From Fontisubflavum oceani (GTDB taxonomy: Bacteria; Pseudomonadota; Alphaproteobacteria; Rhodobacterales; Rhodobacteraceae): a DNA stretch of 64,000 nucleotides. This document shows, one piece after another, positions 38,131 through 47,602 of the stretch. A program made the position numbers and the translations under genes. Below the pieces are notes generated by a model. It saw only the letters and a list, made by a program, of their open reading frames with translations, was not told the DNA's origin and ran no database searches. Location of the stretch: NCBI RefSeq assembly GCF_030407165.1, contig NZ_CP129111.1:3348001-3412000 (forward strand), written 5' to 3'. Every line of letters begins with the position of its first letter. Within the stretch, counting starts at the first letter, position 1.

Positions 38131-39215
38131 CAGCGCAGCTTCAGGGTGGCCAGGCCGATCAGCGCGAGGATCAGCGAGATGATCCAAAACCGGATCACCA
38201 CCTGCGGCTCGGCCCAGCCCTTCTTCTCGAAATGGTGGTGGATCGGCGCCATCAGAAACACCCGTTTGCCGGTGGATCGGAAGTAAATCACCTGCAAGAT
38301 GACCGACAGCGCCTCTGCTACAAACAACCCGCCGACAATCGCCAAAACAATCTCATGTTTGGTGGCCACGGCAATCGCGCCAAGCGCGCCGCCCAAAGCC
38401 AGCGACCCGGTATCGCCCATGAACACCGCCGCCGGGGGCGCGTTATACCAGAGGAAGCCCAGGCCGCCGCCGATTAGACCGGCCGTGAAGATCAACAACT
38501 CACCGGTACCTGGCACGTAATGCACATCGAGATAATCGGTGAAATCGACCCGGCCCACCGCATAGGCGATCACACCCAACGTGCCCGCCGCAATCATCAC
38601 GGGCATGATCGCCAGCCCGTCCAGCCCATCGGTTAGGTTCACCGAATTGGCGCTACCAACAATCACGATCATCGCGAAGGGCACGAAGAGAAAGCCCAGA
38701 TTGACCAAGACATCCTTAAAAACCGGCACCGCCAGTTGAAACGCCAAACCATCAGGGTGGAGTTGCGTCGCGACATAGCCCGCGACGCCTGCGATCACCA
38801 AACCGATACCAAAGCGAATACGCCCCGGCACACCCTTGGTGTTGTTCCGGCTGACCTTCGCCCAATCATCAGCAAATCCGACCAGCCCGAAGGCCACAGT
38901 GACCAGCAAAACCAGCCAGACATAGGGGTTATCAAGCCGCGCCCAGAGCAAGGTTGAGAGCGTCAAAGCGGCCAAGATCAACAGCCCGCCCATGGTCGGC
39001 GTGCCAGATTTGGTGGCAATGTGATGCGCCGGGCCATCCTCGCGGATCGGCTGCCCATTGGCGTATTTCCGACGCAACGCATTGATCAGCGGGCGCCCGA
39101 AGATGAACCCGAAAATCAGCGCCGTGAAAAAGGCCGCCCCGGCCCGAAAGGTGATATATCGGAAAAGATTGAAAAAATCGCCGCCGTCAGACAGCTCGCT
39201 TAGCCAAAACAACAT
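38130..39215 (-). CDS. mraY: Phospho-MurNAc-pentapeptide transferase
   Basis: Integral membrane enzyme making lipid I from UDP-MurNAc-pentapeptide and undecaprenyl phosphate. 361 residues with ten predicted membrane helices. Signature stretches: KSGTPTMGGLLIL, FADDWAKV, NSVNLTDGLDGLAI and MAPIHHHFEKKGW. The end LIGLATLKLR is standard. It sits 12 bases after murF. Confidence 0.97.
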   Translation of the reverse strand: MLFWLSELSDGGDFFNLFRYITFRAGAAFFTALIFGFIFGRPLINALRRKYANGQPIREDGPAHHIATKSGTPTMGGLLILAALTLSTLLWARLDNPYVWLVLLVTVAFGLVGFADDWAKVSRNNTKGVPGRIRFGIGLVIAGVAGYVATQLHPDGLAFQLAVPVFKDVLVNLGFLFVPFAMIVIVGSANSVNLTDGLDGLAIMPVMIAAGTLGVIAYAVGRVDFTDYLDVHYVPGTGELLIFTAGLIGGGLGFLWYNAPPAAVFMGDTGSLALGGALGAIAVATKHEIVLAIVGGLFVAEALSVILQVIYFRSTGKRVFLMAPIHHHFEKKGWAEPQVVIRFWIISLILALIGLATLKLR

Positions 39216-39227
39216 ATAGCGGTTTCC

Positions 39228-40643
39228 TTACGCTTTATCCGCAATCGCTTGCCCCAGTTTCCGTAGCGCGTCAACCGCGAGGGAGAGTTTCGTGCCCTTG
39301 GAACTTTTGATCAGCACGATATCGCCCGGTTGCAAAAGCCCCGGCAGGATATGCGCCATCTCTTGCGCCGTCTCCACATGCGGCCCGCGTTTGTCAGCGG
39401 GCAAGACCGCATCTAAGGCGGCCATCAATGGCCCGGTGGTGCAGACCAGATCAACCGCCGCCATGGAGGGCAAATCGGCCAGAGCCGCGTGCATCGCAGG
39501 CGCGTCTGGTCCGAGTTCCAACATATCGCCCAAAACCGCGACCCTGCGCCCGCGCCCCTCGGGCGTGGCGGCCGCCAAGACCTCCAAGCTGGCTTCCATC
39601 GCGGCGGGGCTGGCGTTGAACGCATCGTCGATCATCTCGACCGCGCGATCTTCGGCCAGATCCAACACGATCCGCTCGCGCTTGCCGCGCCCGATCACTG
39701 CTTCCCAAGCGCCAAGCGCCAAGGCGGCGCGGGTGACATCCGCGCCCACGGCCTCAACCGCCGCCAAGGCGGCAAGGGCATTGAGGGCCAGATGCCGCCC
39801 CGGCGCGGTGAGTTTGAACAAGATCGGGGTGTCCTGCAGATCAGCCTGAATAACCGTTGCCGCATCACTCAACGTGACCGTCTCCAAACGGACCGGCAGC
39901 CCCTGCCTCTCCCCGAAATGGACCAAGCGCGCAGCGGCGTCCTGCGCCGCAGATTCCAGGATCGGCGTGGTCTCCAAATCGGCATTGATCAATGCCACAC
40001 CGCCGGGCTCCAAACCCTCAAAAATGCTGGCCTTCTCCCGGGCGATGCCCTCGATAACACCAAAAGCTTCCAGATGCACCGCCGCTACGGTGGTTACCAT
40101 GGCCACATGTGGCCGGGCCATTCGGCTCAAAGGGGCAATCTCACCCGGCGCGTTCATCCCTATCTCGATCACAGCGAATTCCGTGTCCGCCGGCATCCGC
40201 GTCAGCGTCAGCGGGACACCCCATTGATTGTTGTAACTCGCTTCGGCCACATGGGTGCGCCCTTGCGGCTCCAACGCCACACGCAGCATGTCTTTCGTTG
40301 TGGTTTTCCCCACGGACCCGGTAATCGCGATCACCTGACCGCTCATCCGTGCCCGTCCGGCCCGTCCCAGATCGGCCAGCGCCTCCAAGACATCCGGCAC
40401 GATCAGGAGCGGCGCATCTTGGGCGACATCTGCGGGCCGATGGCTGACCAATGCCGCCGCCGCCCCCTTTTCCAAAGCTTGGGCCACAAAGTCATGCCCG
40501 TCGCGGATATCCGTCAGCGCCACGAACAAATCGCCGGGTGCAAGCATCCGCGTATCAATCGACACACCGCTCGCGACCCAATCCCCGGTGACTTGCCCGC
40601 CCGTCGCGGCGGCGGCCTCGGCGGCAGTCCACAGCACGGTCAT
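39228..40643 (-). CDS. murF: UDP-MurNAc-tripeptide--D-Ala-D-Ala ligase
   Basis: Adds the D-Ala-D-Ala dipeptide, completing the stem peptide. 471 residues with ATP loop ITGSVGKTTTKDML, NQWGVPLTLTRMP, VIEIGMNAPGEI, DDAFNASPAAMEASL and VLIKSSKGTKLS. Intact. It overlaps the murE stop in ATGA. Confidence 0.96.
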   Translation of the reverse strand: MTVLWTAAEAAAATGGQVTGDWVASGVSIDTRMLAPGDLFVALTDIRDGHDFVAQALEKGAAAALVSHRPADVAQDAPLLIVPDVLEALADLGRAGRARMSGQVIAITGSVGKTTTKDMLRVALEPQGRTHVAEASYNNQWGVPLTLTRMPADTEFAVIEIGMNAPGEIAPLSRMARPHVAMVTTVAAVHLEAFGVIEGIAREKASIFEGLEPGGVALINADLETTPILESAAQDAAARLVHFGERQGLPVRLETVTLSDAATVIQADLQDTPILFKLTAPGRHLALNALAALAAVEAVGADVTRAALALGAWEAVIGRGKRERIVLDLAEDRAVEMIDDAFNASPAAMEASLEVLAAATPEGRGRRVAVLGDMLELGPDAPAMHAALADLPSMAAVDLVCTTGPLMAALDAVLPADKRGPHVETAQEMAHILPGLLQPGDIVLIKSSKGTKLSLAVDALRKLGQAIADKA

Positions 40644-42117
40644 ATCGCCCCCTCTAGCGCGGCCACGGCCACGCTCGCCTGTTCCACATCGTCAAACGGA
40701 TACACCACATCGCCAATGGTCTGGCCGGTTTCATGCCCCTTGCCCGCGATCAACAACGCATCGCCGGGTTGCAGTGCATCGACGCCGCGCAAAATCGCCT
40801 CGGCCCTGTCCCCCACATTGATCGCGTCGGGACAGCCTTCCATCACGGCAGCGCGGATTACGGCCGGGTCTTCGCTGCGTGGATTATCATCGGTGACAAA
40901 GAGCACATCCGCATTCTCCGCCGCCGCTTTGCCCATCAAGGGGCGTTTGCCCCGGTCACGATCCCCGCCCGCGCCAAAGACGACGATCAACCGGCCCAGC
41001 ACATGCGGGCGCAGCGCCTTCAGGGCAGTTTCGAGTGAATCCGGGGTATGAGAATAATCAACAAAAACGGGTGCACCAAAGCTGCGTTTCGCGGCCAGCT
41101 GCATCCGCCCCCGCACGCCTTCAAGCTGCGGCAGCACAGCAAAGACCGCTTCGGCCTCGGCCCCGCCTGCAATCACCAGCCCGGCGGCGGTCAGCACATT
41201 CATCGCCTGGAACCCGCCGATCAAATCCAGCCGGGTCTGATAGTTCTGTCCCTGCCAGCGGAACAGCACATCTTGCCCCGCCTCATCCAACCGCCGCCCG
41301 GTGATTTTCAGCCGCGCGTCTTCGGCATATTGGCCAATGGTGATCGCCTCGATCTCCCGCTCTGCGCAAGCTTCGACCACAGCCGCGCCTCTTGGATCGT
41401 CCAGATTGACCACCGCCGTGGCCTCTTCGGGCAAAAGCTCGGTGAAAAGCCGCAGCTTGGCTTGGAAATAATCTCCATCGTGCGGTGATAATCCAGGTGA
41501 TCCTGGGTCAAATTGGTGAAGGCAGCGGCGGCCAAGCGCACAGCGTCCATCCGATGCTGATCAAGCCCATGGGAGGACGCTTCCATCGCCACATGGGTCA
41601 CCCCCGCCTCGCCCATTTCGGCCAAGACTTTCTGCAAGGTCAGCGCATCCGGGGTTGTATGAATCCCCGGCGCGGCAAACGCCCCTTCGATGCCGGTTGT
41701 GCCGATATTCACGGCGTCATGGCCCAAAGCGGCCCAAATCTGCCGGGTGAAGCTGGCGACCGAGGTTTTGCCATTTGTCCCGGTCACCGCGACGATCGTC
41801 TCGGGCTGCGCCCCGAACCAAAGGGCGGCTGCATGAGCCAGCGCCGCGCGCGGCTCCTCAACCACAATCAGCGCGACATCGCCCAGATGATCCGCCGCAA
41901 TCTCCGCGCCTGCCCGGTCGGTCAGAACCGCCGCAGCCTGCATCCGCACGGCATATTGGATGAACTCCGCACCATGAACTTGGGTGCCGGGCAAAGCCGC
42001 GAAAAGATGCCCCGGTTTGACCTCGCGGCTATCGAGGCTCACACTCGTGACGGTCACATCCGCGCCCCTGGTGGGGGTCAGTCCAAGCGCCGATAGCGGT
42101 TTTGCCCTTGGCGCCAT
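40640..42117 (-). CDS. murE: UDP-MurNAc-tripeptide synthetase MurE, frame broken
   Basis: Adds the third amino acid of the stem peptide. The ATP loop VTGTNGKTSVASFTRQIW, TTPDALTLQKVLAEM and MEASSHGLDQHR are in the first frame; DYSHTPDSLETALKAL, DNPRSEDP and GKGHETGQ in the second. The DNPRSEDP motif is the one linked to meso-diaminopimelate as substrate. One base missing at about 41471-41476 separates them; repair reads HRTMEDYFQAKLRLF and gives 492 residues. It lies between ftsI and murF. Confidence 0.94.
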
Positions 42118-42135
42118 GGCCGATTCCCCCGAACT

Positions 42136-43920
42136 CTATTCTGAGGCGCTGGATAGCTGAAAGCCGTCCTGAGGTTCAATCTCTGGTCTCAATCCCAAAA
42201 GCGGCGCAACCCTGCGGATCACTTCGGCGGCGACGGGCACAGCCGTCCAACCGGCTGTCCGCCGTGCCTCGCCCAAAGCCACGATCTCCGGCTCATCAAG
42301 GGTCAAGATCAATACATAACGCGGATCATGGGCCGGGAAGACGCTGGCAAACGTGGACAGAACCCGATCCTCATAATAGCCACCATTCGGGCGCGGCTTA
42401 TCCGCCGATCCGGTTTTGCCGCCCACCGCATAGCCTTCGACATCGCCCAAACTGGACGTGCCTTCGGTCACCACATTGCGCAATATGCTCCGGATTTGCT
42501 CAGAGACCTCCTCCGACACGATCCGTTCACCATTCTGCGGCCCGTCTTGGAGCAACAATGTCGGTCGGATCAACGTGCCGCCATTGGTGATTGATGCATA
42601 AGCTGCGGCGAGGTGGATCGGCGACGTCGAAATACCGTGACCATAAGAAACGGTCATCGTCGCCAACTCGCCCCATCGCTGCGGCAGAAGCGGACGGCCA
42701 GAAGGCGCCTCGATCATCTCCACCAGCGTCGGCTGGAAAAAGCCGAGCTGTTCTAAGAAACGTTGCTGCCGCTCTGCGCCCAGCATCTGCGCGATGCGCG
42801 CGGTGCCGATATTCGAGGAATGGATCATCACTTCGGTGACCGAGAGGCGCGAGCCATAATTGCGAAAATCCGAGATCGAGAACCCGGCCATACGAAGCGG
42901 CCCGGCGGTATCAATGATCGTCTCCGGATTGACCACCCCCTCGTTCAGCGCCTGCGCGACGGTGAACATCTTGAAGACGGAGCCAAGCTCATAGACACCT
43001 TGCAGCGCGCGGTTGAACAGCGGGCTGTCGGCCTGTTCGCCTTCGGTCAGCGGTGCCGGGCGGGCATTTGGGTCGAAATCGGGCAACGACGCCATGGCGC
43101 GGATTTCGCCCGTATGCACATCCATCAACACGGCGGACGCGCCACGCGCGTTCATAATCACCATGCCGCCGGCCAGCACCTGTTCGACAGCAGCCTGCAC
43201 TGTCAGGTCAATGGAGAGCTCCAACGGTGCGCCGTCACGCGCCGGATCGCGCAATGCATCGTCGAACCGCGCCTCAACGCCGGCGACGCCGATCACTTCC
43301 GCCGCGTTTACTGCCTCTTCCCCAAAACCTGCGCCACCCAGGATATGCGCGGCGACAGAGCCATTGGGATAGAGCCGCATCTCGCGCGGGCCGAACAGCA
43401 ATCCGGGCTCGCCCAGATCATGAACGAGTTGCTCTTGTTCCGGCGAGATATACCGCCGGAGCCAGATGAAGCGGCTGTCCGAGGTGAAGCGACGCAAAAG
43501 CGTTTCCTCATCCAGATCAGGGAAAATCTGAGCCAACCCACGCGCCGCCGTGGCAGGGTCGATGATTTCATGCGGGTGCGCATAGAGCGAATTCGTTACC
43601 AGATTGGTCGCCAAGACCCGGCCCTGCCGGTCCACGATATCGGCCCGAGTGTTCAAAATCGCCGAACCCGAGGTCGCGATGCGCGGCTCCTCCGGTTCGC
43701 TCGCGGCGAGTGTCGACATGCGCAGGCCGACTGTGATGAAGGCCGCGAAGAAACACATCGCAAGGAGTAAGAGCCGCGTTTCTGCCCGCTGCCGCATCTT
43801 ATCGCGCATCGCCTCATGACGCAGACGTAGGTTCTCGCGTTCAATCGCGTCCGGGTTCTCCCCATGTTCGCGCGCACGGAGGATGCGGGTCAGAGGGCGC
43901 AATGGCGTGCGGAGCGTCAT
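42136..43920 (-). CDS. ftsI: Peptidoglycan D,D-transpeptidase FtsI (PBP3)
   Basis: Septal transpeptidase, target of beta-lactams. 594 residues: a cytoplasmic start, one membrane anchor near residues 48-65, a pedestal domain, and the penicillin-binding domain with S314-V-F-K, S368-S-N and K502-T-G-S. All three active-site motifs are intact. Start overlaps the ftsL stop in ATGA. It lies just upstream of murE. Confidence 0.96.
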   Translation of the reverse strand: MTLRTPLRPLTRILRAREHGENPDAIERENLRLRHEAMRDKMRQRAETRLLLLAMCFFAAFITVGLRMSTLAASEPEEPRIATSGSAILNTRADIVDRQGRVLATNLVTNSLYAHPHEIIDPATAARGLAQIFPDLDEETLLRRFTSDSRFIWLRRYISPEQEQLVHDLGEPGLLFGPREMRLYPNGSVAAHILGGAGFGEEAVNAAEVIGVAGVEARFDDALRDPARDGAPLELSIDLTVQAAVEQVLAGGMVIMNARGASAVLMDVHTGEIRAMASLPDFDPNARPAPLTEGEQADSPLFNRALQGVYELGSVFKMFTVAQALNEGVVNPETIIDTAGPLRMAGFSISDFRNYGSRLSVTEVMIHSSNIGTARIAQMLGAERQQRFLEQLGFFQPTLVEMIEAPSGRPLLPQRWGELATMTVSYGHGISTSPIHLAAAYASITNGGTLIRPTLLLQDGPQNGERIVSEEVSEQIRSILRNVVTEGTSSLGDVEGYAVGGKTGSADKPRPNGGYYEDRVLSTFASVFPAHDPRYVLILTLDEPEIVALGEARRTAGWTAVPVAAEVIRRVAPLLGLRPEIEPQDGFQLSSASE

Positions 43921-44267
43921 GGCAGCATCTCCGGGCTTGAAGCGCTATCGATCAGCGCCTCGTCGATCAATTGGTCAAGCAGGGTTGGATATACGACCTG
44001 ATGCACATCGCCGAAATGCTCCGGCGTCATCGGCATCAAGCCGAGGCGCTCGAAGTTCAAATCCGCCAATTCGCGGAGCCGGTCCGGACGATTGAGATAG
44101 GCCCATTCGGCGCGCAGAACCGATAGGCGCTCACGCTCGACGCCAATCTGCCGCTGCAACTGCTCGACCTCGCGGATCGAATGCTGCGTCAGGATGTTTT
44201 GGTGATACGCCCAATAGCCGAGCCCGATCACCGCCAATGCCGCCAGAAAACTCGCGAATCCCCGCAT
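43917..44267 (-). CDS. ftsL: Cell division protein FtsL
   Basis: Small bitopic divisome protein of 116 residues: membrane segment FASFLAALAVIGLGYWAYH, then a heptad-like coiled coil around REVEQLQRQIGVERERLSVL and AEWAYLNRPDRLRELA, the alphaproteobacterial FtsL signature. The ATG at 44267 is decided by GAGGGG about 7 bases upstream; the frame is open further upstream inside rsmH. Confidence 0.92.
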   Translation of the reverse strand: MRGFASFLAALAVIGLGYWAYHQNILTQHSIREVEQLQRQIGVERERLSVLRAEWAYLNRPDRLRELADLNFERLGLMPMTPEHFGDVHQVVYPTLLDQLIDEALIDSASSPEMLP

Positions 44268-44268
44268 C

Positions 44269-45276
44269 TTACATCCCCTCCGCCAATTGCGGCAGGCCCA
44301 GGGTCTCGCGGCTGACCGGAGCGGACGGCGCATCGGTGCGCCGCGCGACACGCAGCTTCGCGGAGCGCGCCCTTGGGTTTGCGTCCAGTTCTTCGGAGTC
44401 CGGCGCGATCGCCCGGCGCGGGGTCAGTTCAAAACCTGGGGTCCGCGCGGCTTCTTCTGGTGCATAGCGCGACCCGCCACCGCCGCTGCTGGCGCGATCT
44501 TGCAAGAACCGCTTCACGATCCGGTCTTCGATCGAGTGAAAGCTCACAACCGCCAACTGACCGCCCGGTTTGAGCGCGCGCTCGGCGGCTTGCAGACCTT
44601 CGGCCAGTTGACCCAATTCATCATTCACCGCGATCCGGATCGCCTGAAAACTCCGGGTCGCCGGATGGCTCTGTCCGGGCTTGGCACGCGGCAGGTTTTT
44701 CTCAACAATAGCAGCGAGTTCCGCCGTCCGCGTAATCCGGCGTTCCGCGCGGGCCGCGACAATCGACCGGGCAATCCGGCGCGCCGCCCGCTCTTCACCA
44801 TAATGATAGAGAATGTCGGCCAAAAGCGCCTCAGGGGCCTCATTCACCAGGTCTTCGGCCGAAAGCCCCGCCTGCCCCATCCGCATGTCGAGCGGCCCAT
44901 CATTGCGGAACGAAAACCCGCGCTCGGCTTGATCAAGCTGCATTGAGGAGACGCCCAGATCCAACACGACCCCGTCCAGTTCTGGATATCCAGCCGTCCG
45001 CGCATGTTCATCCAAATCGCCAAACTCGCCTGCGACCAACACCAAGCGATCTCCGAACGCGCTGGCCCAATCGCTGGCCATCTCAAAGGCCAAAGGGTCG
45101 CGATCCACGCCAATCACGGTTTCGGCCCCCGCTTCAAGCAAGCCACGGGCGTAACCACCAGCGCCGAAGGTTCCATCCAGCCAAACGCCGCCCACCGGCG
45201 CGACCGCGCGCAGAAGCGGCGCCAACAAAACAGGAATATGCGGAGACGCGGGCAGGCGGTTGGGCCGCTCGGCCAT
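44269..45276 (-). CDS. rsmH: 16S rRNA m4C1402 methyltransferase RsmH
   Basis: S-adenosylmethionine dependent methylation of C1402 in 16S rRNA. 335 residues with HIPVLLAPLLRAVAP, DGTFGAGGYARGLLE, GVDRDPLAFEMA, VLDLGVSSMQLDQAERGFSF and VVSFHSIEDRIVKRF. The ATG at 45276 is taken since GGAGG is 9 bases before it; the GTG six bases earlier is too close. It begins 2 bases after the mraZ stop. Confidence 0.96.
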   Translation of the reverse strand: MAERPNRLPASPHIPVLLAPLLRAVAPVGGVWLDGTFGAGGYARGLLEAGAETVIGVDRDPLAFEMASDWASAFGDRLVLVAGEFGDLDEHARTAGYPELDGVVLDLGVSSMQLDQAERGFSFRNDGPLDMRMGQAGLSAEDLVNEAPEALLADILYHYGEERAARRIARSIVAARAERRITRTAELAAIVEKNLPRAKPGQSHPATRSFQAIRIAVNDELGQLAEGLQAAERALKPGGQLAVVSFHSIEDRIVKRFLQDRASSGGGGSRYAPEEAARTPGFELTPRRAIAPDSEELDANPRARSAKLRVARRTDAPSAPVSRETLGLPQLAEGM

Positions 45277-45278
45277 GA

Positions 45279-45809
45279 TCACGCACCTCCGTCATCCGGG
45301 CGCCCTGTCCCGGCCTTTCCCGCAAGCGAAAGCGGATCGAAGAACTCATTGCCCTGCCCCAGTGCCGCCAACATGGTCTCGATATCCTCCTCCGCGGCGG
45401 CGCCATCTTCGGGGTTGAGGATATGGAATTTGTCGCCCTTGCCCTGGAACAACGCCTCAGGGCCAAGCGCGATTTTATCCCGCGCCGCAGGCGGCAGGAC
45501 CAGACGACCCGTGTCATCCACGCTCGTCTCGTCACATTTTGAGTAATAGAGATGCTCAAGCGCCGCGCGCAGCGGCGTGCCGCGCTGCTCCGCCTGGATC
45601 AGCGCATCGATCTCATCGAACGCGTCACCTGACAGACATTCAAGAAACTTGGCGCTTGGATTGCCATAAGCAATGTAAAGACGCGGTGCGCCACCGGGTG
45701 CGTAATGCTTGTCGGAGTTTTGCAGGACGCGACGAAACTTGACCGGGATCGAGACCCGGCCCTTTCCATCGACTTTGTTCAGGCTTTCACCCTGAAACCT
45801 GCGTTCCAC
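45279..45809 (-). CDS. mraZ: Transcriptional regulator MraZ
   Basis: First gene of the dcw cluster; MraZ is an AbrB-like ring-forming DNA-binding protein that controls its own operon in bacteria studied. 176 residues with two repeats of the MraZ motif: FQGESLNKVDGKGRVSIPVKFR and CDETSVDDTGRLVLPPAARDKI. The start is GTG at 45809. Its likely targets lie in the leader upstream. Confidence 0.94.
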   Translation of the reverse strand: MERRFQGESLNKVDGKGRVSIPVKFRRVLQNSDKHYAPGGAPRLYIAYGNPSAKFLECLSGDAFDEIDALIQAEQRGTPLRAALEHLYYSKCDETSVDDTGRLVLPPAARDKIALGPEALFQGKGDKFHILNPEDGAAAEEDIETMLAALGQGNEFFDPLSLAGKAGTGRPDDGGA

Positions 45810-46443
45810 TGTCCCGCGTCCTTTTTCAACGCCTCACCTTCGCCGTCCGAAACGGACAACGGCGGATCGAGCAAGCTGCCACTGCCCAATCCGCCGCCCT
45901 CGTCCCATTTCTGGGTGTCCGACTGCGCAGGCCACCTGGGGGGATGTCTGCTCGCTTGCGCGCCGGATCTCTTTGTTCAGCATGTGAGAGTGCCTGTATA
46001 AAACCTGCCATTTTTTGTTTTTGGTCCAGACCTCGTTGGGTCCGGTACGTTCTCAACTGCTGTGCAAGATTTGTGGCACGGAAGTTTTTCCCAATCAATC
46101 CCTTTTTGTGGGAATTTTTTCCATTCACCTGACTCAACAGCCCAATAACCACAACACATGGCGGCCCAAACGACCCTCCCGACCCCATAGGTTGTACCTA
46201 TGAAACACGAGGAGCCTACATATAGGCGCGGTCACTCATCACCCGATTATGGGAAAAAACCCCAGCCTGATGGCATGTTTTGGCGATTTTTGGATGGATT
46301 GAGGCTTCGAAAGCCCGAATCACCCCTTCAGCCTCACGGAAAACGGTGTCGATCCGCTGTTTTGCGCGGCTTGCCAAATCACCGTGGCAACCCGGCGGGC
46401 CGAGGGCTCCCTTTCGGGAGCGCGAGGCGCGCCGCCGCCTGCC
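45810..46443. other. Long non-coding leader between mraZ and mrp
   Basis: No gene can be supported in these 634 bases; open frames in both directions lack ribosome sites and known domains. The stretch 45990-46260 is clearly more AT-rich than its surroundings and should hold the dcw promoter. Candidate MraZ boxes lie at 46089-46103. A hairpin GGCTCCC-TTTC-GGGAGC at about 46404-46421, on the mrp side, has no T run. Confidence 0.6.
46089..46103 (-). promoter_or_regulatory. Candidate MraZ boxes
   Basis: On the minus strand AGGGA-TTGAT-TGGGA gives two copies of the (T/A)GGGA element with a 10-base repeat distance, the layout of known MraZ boxes. It is in the mraZ leader, about 280 bases before the GTG. 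Only two of the usual three to four copies are seen. Confidence 0.4.
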
Positions 46444-47540
46444 TCAAGCCATCCCGTCAGCCACCAAGCGCGCCGCAAGCGCGCCATATACATCCGCCAT
46501 TGCCCCATCTCCCACGGCAATCGGCACACCACTGTCTCCCGCGATCCGCGTTTCGAGGGAGATCGGCAAGGCGCCCAAGAACGGCAATCCCATCTGCTTG
46601 GCGGCAGCCTCGACTCCACCTTGACCAAAAATATGCGCTTCATGCCCGCATTTGGGGCAGGCATAGGTCGACATGTTTTCGATCAGGCCCAATACTGGTG
46701 TCTCCAACATCTCAAACATATTGAGCGCCTTGCGCGCATCCAAAAGCGCCACGTCCTGCGGCGTGGAAACCACAATCGCCCCGGTCAGCTTGGCGCGTTG
46801 ACACAAGGTCATCGCCACATCGCCCGTGCCGGGCGGCAGGTCGACCAAGAGCACGTCGAGCGTGCCCCATTCCACCTGCCCGAGCATCTGCTGCAGCGCG
46901 CCCATCAACATCGCCCCGCGCCACGCCACCGCTTTCTCTTCCGGCAACAGAAAGCCGAGCGACATGCATGTGACGCCATGGTTGCGCAGCGGAATGATTG
47001 TCTTGCCATCTGGAGAGAGGGGCGCTGGTTCACGCCCATCATCCGTGGCTGCGACGGGCCGTAAAAGTCGGCATCCAACAAGCCAACTTTACGCCCCTGT
47101 TTCGCCAAGGCCACCGCAAGGTTTGAAGTGACGGTGGACTTCCCCACGCCTCCCTTGCCGGACCCGATTGCGATGATGCGGGCCACGCCTTTGGGGTTCA
47201 TCGGCTCGGCCTGAGGCTTCGGGTGCTGACCAATTGTGAGATTGGGCGGATCTGCCGCCGGCTCGGCAGCGCGCGCTGGCCCCTTCGCCGCCGGACCATG
47301 CGCGGTCAACGCCACGGTCGCTGTACGCACGCCCGGCAGTTTCACGATCAATTGCTCGGCCGCCAGACGCACAGGCTCCATTTTCGGCGCCTGATCTGGA
47401 CCCTCTACCTCAATGACAAAACTCACATGGTCGCCGTGGACCTGGATCGCTCGCACCAAATCCCGGCTCATCAAATCGCCGCCATCCGGCAAAGTCAGCG
47501 CGGCGAGCGCCTCAACTACAGTTTGCTTCGTCACAGTCAT
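46444..47540 (-). CDS. mrp: Mrp/ApbC Fe-S cluster carrier ATPase, frame broken
   Basis: P-loop ATPase that carries and delivers iron-sulfur clusters. The first 90 residues are a MIP18-like domain (VVEALAALTLPDGGDLMSRDLV). The deviant Walker A is GSGKGGVGKST (126-136), then LLDADFYGPSQPRMMG, LLVDLPPGTGDV and the C-x2-C cluster site CPKCGHEAHIF. One missing base at about 47008-47018 splits the gene; repair reads PDGKTIIPLRNHGVTCMS and gives 365 residues. It is the next gene upstream of the dcw leader on the same strand. Confidence 0.93.
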
Positions 47541-47602
47541 CAGGCGTCAGCCTCGGCTTTCGGCGGGAATTGGTCAGGTTTGTCCACCACATAGGGCAGT
47601 TT

